Shown here piece by piece: positions 57,770 through 64,000 of a DNA stretch of 64,000 nucleotides; the first letter of the stretch is position 1, and every line of letters begins with the position of its first letter. Location of the stretch: the NCBI RefSeq assembly GCF_023824195.1, contig NZ_CP085442.1, forward strand, positions 2,208,001-2,272,000. Direction: 5' to 3'. Both the position numbers and the translations under genes were made by a program. The stretch comes from Priestia megaterium (lineage in GTDB: Bacteria > Bacillota > Bacilli > Bacillales > Bacillaceae_H). Below the pieces are notes generated by a model. That model searched no databases. It was given only the letters and a program-made list of their open reading frames with translations, and was not told the origin of the DNA.

Positions 57770-59686
57770 ATGCGATTTATTAAATTTAACGACAAAAATG
57801 TAGATTCCTTTCTCTATATGGAGCTGGCAGATTTAACGAAAACATTAACAAAAAATGATGAAATTGAAGTAGAGTATCGCGTTTCTTCTTATTATGATCC
57901 TGTACACGGCATTATTTATCTCAGTCACTTTTGGGATAACCGTCCAGAAGAAGACAAAGTATACGGCTTAAAAAGTGATGTATTTTTAAGAAGTATTGGA
58001 AGCTATAAGCATTCAAACTTCAAAGAAATTAATGCATATTTAAAGAAAATAAATAAAACGTCGGTACCTAGCTTAGCTAAGCAGCTGTTTATGCTGTTTG
58101 AAGATATTCGCTTAGAAGAAGTATGCAAACGCGAACGTCCTGGAACGAAAAAAGCCTTCGCAGTCAGAAGACAGCTCTACAGAAAATATTTCGCTACACA
58201 AATGAGCGCAAATTTAACAAAAAGCGTGTATACGGATGCACTTTTTAACGGCATCTACTTGCTATTGACGGCTGAAAATCCATTTGAAGAAATTCCTTCA
58301 ATGAGTGAATCGATTAACTTAGCGATGCCTTTTATTCGCAGACAGCTAACAAATGCATATGAAGCTAAAACAACAAAAGATGTGTCTCGCATCTGCCTTG
58401 AACTTGTAGATGTTTTTGATGATATTATCGAAAAAGATATGCTTAATACTTATTTCTTCTTGGCTGAACTCCAGTATGATCAGTTAGAAGAAGGGTTAAC
58501 ATTTGAAGATTTAAAACGCAAAGATTCATTAGTGAACGATGATATTTTAGAGCATGAAAAAGACGGAGATGAAGACATTCACGAAGAGAAAATGGAAATG
58601 TGGCATCGAGAGACAAGCGAGGCGACGCAAAGTTTTCTACAGTTTGATATGGATCAAGGCTCAAAAACAGACATGCTAGGCGATGGTGTTCGTGAAGGCG
58701 ATGATGGAGATCAAGCCATGGGCATGGTACAAGGGTCTTCTCAAAAAACATCGCGGAACGATTATTCTCAAATCGAAGCCATGGAGCAAACGCATCCGGA
58801 AAAAGACGGGGAAGCGGATTATGAGTATGGGAAAGAAAATAAGCATGCCTATGCTGTTTTTATAGATTCTAAACTTCCGAACGACGATCACGTTGTTCAG
58901 TATGATGAGAATAAAAAAATCATTGCATCGTATCAAAAGAAATTAAAGCAAATGATTGAAAAAACGCTTGAACATAAAAAAACGCTTCCTAGAAGCGAGC
59001 TGCACTTTGGCCGATTAAATAAAAAACTTCTAAAACTATGGACAGATGATAATCCTCGTCTGTTTTATAAAAAAGATGAAGATTCTGCGCAAATTGATGC
59101 TGTCTTTTCTCTTTTAGTTGACTGTTCCGCATCGATGTACGACAAAATGGATGAAACGAAGCTTGGGATTACGCTATTTCATGAAGCGTTAAAGTCTGTT
59201 ATGGTGCCTCATCAAATTGTAGGGTTTTGGGAAGATACAAATGATGCCACCGAAACGAGCCAGCCTAACTACCTGCAGACGGTTATGGACTTTCAAGCAT
59301 CGTTAAAGCGTAAAAGCGGGCCTGAAATTATGCAGCTTGAGCCTGAAGAAGACAACCGTGATGGATTTGCCATTCGCCATATGACACGCCGCTTGCTTCA
59401 GCGTTCTGAACAGCAGAAGTTTTTACTTGTGTTTTCAGACGGGGAACCAGCCGCTATGGGATATGAACAAAATGGTATTGTAGATACGCACGAAGCGGTA
59501 TTAGAAGCACGCAAGCACGGAATTGAAGTCATCAATGTCTTTTTATCCAACGGGGAAATTGATGAAGGACAAAAGAAAACCATTCAAAATATGTACGGGA
59601 AATATAGTATTCTAGTACCAAACATCGAAGAACTTCCCGATGTGCTATTTCCTTTACTCAAGAAATTACTTCATAAAAGCATTTAA
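57770..59686 (+). CDS. yojO: VWA-domain protein (NorD/CbbO-like), partner of YojN
   Basis: 638 residues. The N-terminal 300 residues are helical; an acidic, Glu/Asp/Gly-rich linker follows (about 265-360); the C-terminal VWA domain has the MIDAS DCSAS (LLVDCSASMYDKMD near 450), VFSDGEPAAMGYE and IEVINVFL. The length equals that expected for YojO. It likely acts as substrate adaptor of the YojN ATPase; the target is unknown. Confidence 0.92.
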   Translation: MRFIKFNDKNVDSFLYMELADLTKTLTKNDEIEVEYRVSSYYDPVHGIIYLSHFWDNRPEEDKVYGLKSDVFLRSIGSYKHSNFKEINAYLKKINKTSVPSLAKQLFMLFEDIRLEEVCKRERPGTKKAFAVRRQLYRKYFATQMSANLTKSVYTDALFNGIYLLLTAENPFEEIPSMSESINLAMPFIRRQLTNAYEAKTTKDVSRICLELVDVFDDIIEKDMLNTYFFLAELQYDQLEEGLTFEDLKRKDSLVNDDILEHEKDGDEDIHEEKMEMWHRETSEATQSFLQFDMDQGSKTDMLGDGVREGDDGDQAMGMVQGSSQKTSRNDYSQIEAMEQTHPEKDGEADYEYGKENKHAYAVFIDSKLPNDDHVVQYDENKKIIASYQKKLKQMIEKTLEHKKTLPRSELHFGRLNKKLLKLWTDDNPRLFYKKDEDSAQIDAVFSLLVDCSASMYDKMDETKLGITLFHEALKSVMVPHQIVGFWEDTNDATETSQPNYLQTVMDFQASLKRKSGPEIMQLEPEEDNRDGFAIRHMTRRLLQRSEQQKFLLVFSDGEPAAMGYEQNGIVDTHEAVLEARKHGIEVINVFLSNGEIDEGQKKTIQNMYGKYSILVPNIEELPDVLFPLLKKLLHKSI

Positions 59687-59718
59687 AAAAGTCGAAGCAT
59701 ATTGCTTCGACTTTTTTT
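59686..59718 (+). terminator. Terminator of yojNO
   Basis: AAAAAAGTCGAAGCA / TGCTTCGACTTTTTTT around TAT. Confidence 0.9.
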
Positions 59719-59784
59719 GCTATTGACCGTTAAAGAGGAGCGAGGTAAGTTAAATATATATATATAAGAGAGAAGGAATGGCAA

Positions 59785-60696
59785 GTGGAAGGAGTTCAAA
59801 CGTCATCTAAAAGAGCATGGGGGCTGCTGCTTGTAATTATTGGTGCCACAATGTGGGGAGTATCTGGCACGGTGGCTCAATATTTATTTCAGCATAAGAG
59901 TTTTAACGCAGAATGGCTGGTCGTCGTTCGTATGTTAGTATCTGGATTATTGCTTTTGGCAATAGCCTCTAAGCAGCGCAATATTTTTGCGATTTGGAAA
60001 ACAAAAGAAGAGAGGACTTCGCTACTTTTGTTTGGTGTAATCGGTATGCTCGGCGTGCAGTATACATATTTTGCAGCTATTGAAGCAGGAAACGCTGCTA
60101 CAGCTACAGTGCTTCAATATACGTCACCAATATTTATTATTGGCTATTTAGCTGTGCAAGCAAGAAAGTGGCCGGTGAAAGTAGAAATGATTTCTGTTGC
60201 GCTCGTCATAACGGGGACATTTTTTCTTGCAACAAGCGGAAATTTTAACGAGCTGTCTATTACAGGATGGGCGTTGTTTTGGGGGATTGGGGCAGCCGTG
60301 ACGTCTGCTTTTTATACGCTTCAGCCTAAACGCCTTCTTGCGAAATGGAGCTCAATTGAAGTAGTAGGCTGGGGAATGGTGATAGGCGGCGTAAGTTTTT
60401 CATTTATTCACCCGCCGTGGCATATAGCCGGTGAGTGGTCGCTATTGTCGATGTGTGCGGTGTTATTTGTAATCATCTTCGGAACGCTCATTGCATTTTA
60501 TTGCTATTTGGAAAGTTTGAAGCATATTAGCGCTTCTGAAGCCATTGTTCTTGCGTCAGCAGAGCCTTTATCAGCAGCTGCGCTCTCTGTTCTGTGGCTT
60601 CATGTGACCTTTGGATGGACGGAGTGGTTAGGTACGATTCTTATTATCGCTACGGTATTTTTGCTTTCTCAGCGAAAGCCAGAGGTGACATCATAA
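59785..60696 (+). CDS. EamA/DMT-family transporter
   Basis: 303 residues with ten helices in two EamA repeats: GATMWGVSGTVAQYLF near 20 and ALFWGIGAAVTSAFYTLQPKRLL near 165, the second repeat ending LGTILIIATVFLLSQRKPE. GTG start, with AGAAGGAA about 9 nt upstream. It is preceded by a short TA dinucleotide run (59753-59766). It exports an amino acid or metabolite; substrate unknown. Confidence 0.88.
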   Translation: MEGVQTSSKRAWGLLLVIIGATMWGVSGTVAQYLFQHKSFNAEWLVVVRMLVSGLLLLAIASKQRNIFAIWKTKEERTSLLLFGVIGMLGVQYTYFAAIEAGNAATATVLQYTSPIFIIGYLAVQARKWPVKVEMISVALVITGTFFLATSGNFNELSITGWALFWGIGAAVTSAFYTLQPKRLLAKWSSIEVVGWGMVIGGVSFSFIHPPWHIAGEWSLLSMCAVLFVIIFGTLIAFYCYLESLKHISASEAIVLASAEPLSAAALSVLWLHVTFGWTEWLGTILIIATVFLLSQRKPEVTS

Positions 60697-60699
60697 GTA

Positions 60700-60730
60700 A
60701 AAAGGACTTTCAAATGAAAGTCCTTTTTAC
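60700..60730. terminator. Bidirectional terminator
   Basis: AAAAAGGACTTTCA / TGAAAGTCCTTTTT around AA, between convergent genes. Confidence 0.9.
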
Positions 60731-60732
60731 TT

Positions 60733-63846
<3,114 letters not shown>

Positions 63847-63883
63847 TCATTTCTAGATTACTAGGTTATTAGTTTATATGAAA

Positions 63884-63912
63884 ATGATAACGTTTTCTGA
63901 AAACCTTATCAA
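63884..63912 (-). promoter_or_regulatory. Promoter of bgaM with embedded cre
   Basis: On the minus strand TTGATA (63912-63907), 17 bp, TATCAT (63889-63884). AGAAAACGTTATCA (63898-63885) fits the CcpA consensus with a single mismatch and overlaps the -10. Confidence 0.7.
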
Positions 63913-63966
63913 TCTAATTATTTTCATGATAATATAACTATATTCACATAAAAAGGGGGAAGTAAT

Positions 63967-64000
63967 GTGGACCGTATGTACTTTCCGGCTCTTTCAGATG
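63967..64000 (+). CDS. bgaR: Start of a gene divergent from bgaM, probably the regulator bgaR
   Basis: Only 11 codons are in the window (MDRMYFPALSD). GTG 63967 stands 7 nt behind AAAGGGGG; ATG 63965 in another frame is 5 nt from it. In B. megaterium an AraC-type activator (bgaR) is divergent from bgaM; the sequence here is too short to prove it. Confidence 0.5.
   Translation, partial: MDRMYFPALSD

Overview
The window looks like chromosomal DNA of a Bacillaceae bacterium, most likely Priestia (Bacillus) megaterium. It is AT-rich, has strong AGGAGG ribosome binding sites and sigma-A promoters, and most genes have a recognisable Bacillus counterpart: ykcBC, gtaB, fruRKA, yojM, yojNO, tenA/thiME, fabH with a FapR box, ykvS. 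The right edge carries a GH2 beta-galactosidase diverging from the first codons of another gene, the arrangement known for bgaM/bgaR of B. megaterium. I see no transposase, phage genes, CRISPR array, tRNA or rRNA. The accessory component is a family of five roughly 270-330 bp structured repeats sitting directly behind stop codons.

Layout. 0-6 kb: the end of a phospholipase D-like gene, acetyltransferases, a small phospholipase A2-like protein, a MarR regulator diverging from cidAB-type genes, and an RsbR-type STAS protein. 6-13 kb: a surface glycosylation operon (ykcB, ykcC, gtrA-like, gtaB) followed by a two-component system; the same tandem direct repeat lies upstream of both transcription units. 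13-18 kb: a sulfur cluster of three consecutive units, each headed by the same short RNA hairpin fused to a terminator. The units are a Cys-rich leader peptide plus yezD, an FbpA-like protein, and a sulfate/thiosulfate ABC transporter. 18-27 kb: FapR-controlled fabH, a YitT protein, the fructose operon fruRKA and aspartate kinase. 27-38 kb: a Cu/Zn SOD-like lipoprotein, a carotenoid-desaturase-like enzyme, a MerR/coiled-coil protein, an SDR-ArsR-aldehyde dehydrogenase operon, tenA behind a TPP riboswitch, a TspO-like protein and an NSS transporter.

38-44 kb: a cortex-hydrolase-like enzyme, then a LacI-controlled sugar operon (ThuA-like, two Gfo/Idh/MocA oxidoreductases, an IolE-like isomerase) with matching operators before the regulator and before the enzymes. 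44-52 kb: a DNA glycosylase, a divergent MurE paralog, a TetR-Bmr-type efflux pair with matching operators, and thiM-thiE behind a second TPP riboswitch. 52-60 kb: a candidate 6S RNA, an XRE regulator, an ECF sigma/anti-sigma pair with its own ECF-type promoter, ykvS, yojN-yojO and an EamA exporter. 60-64 kb: the beta-galactosidase and the start of its probable regulator.

The most unusual material is the 13-14.2 kb sulfur leader region. Three copies of a hairpin motif with compensatory base changes each run into an intrinsic terminator. At least two have the same 13-bp box at the same place in the promoter spacer, and one transcript encodes a 23-residue peptide with four Cys codons. Start sites were adjusted throughout where an in-frame codon with correct Shine-Dalgarno spacing lies downstream of the first possible start.
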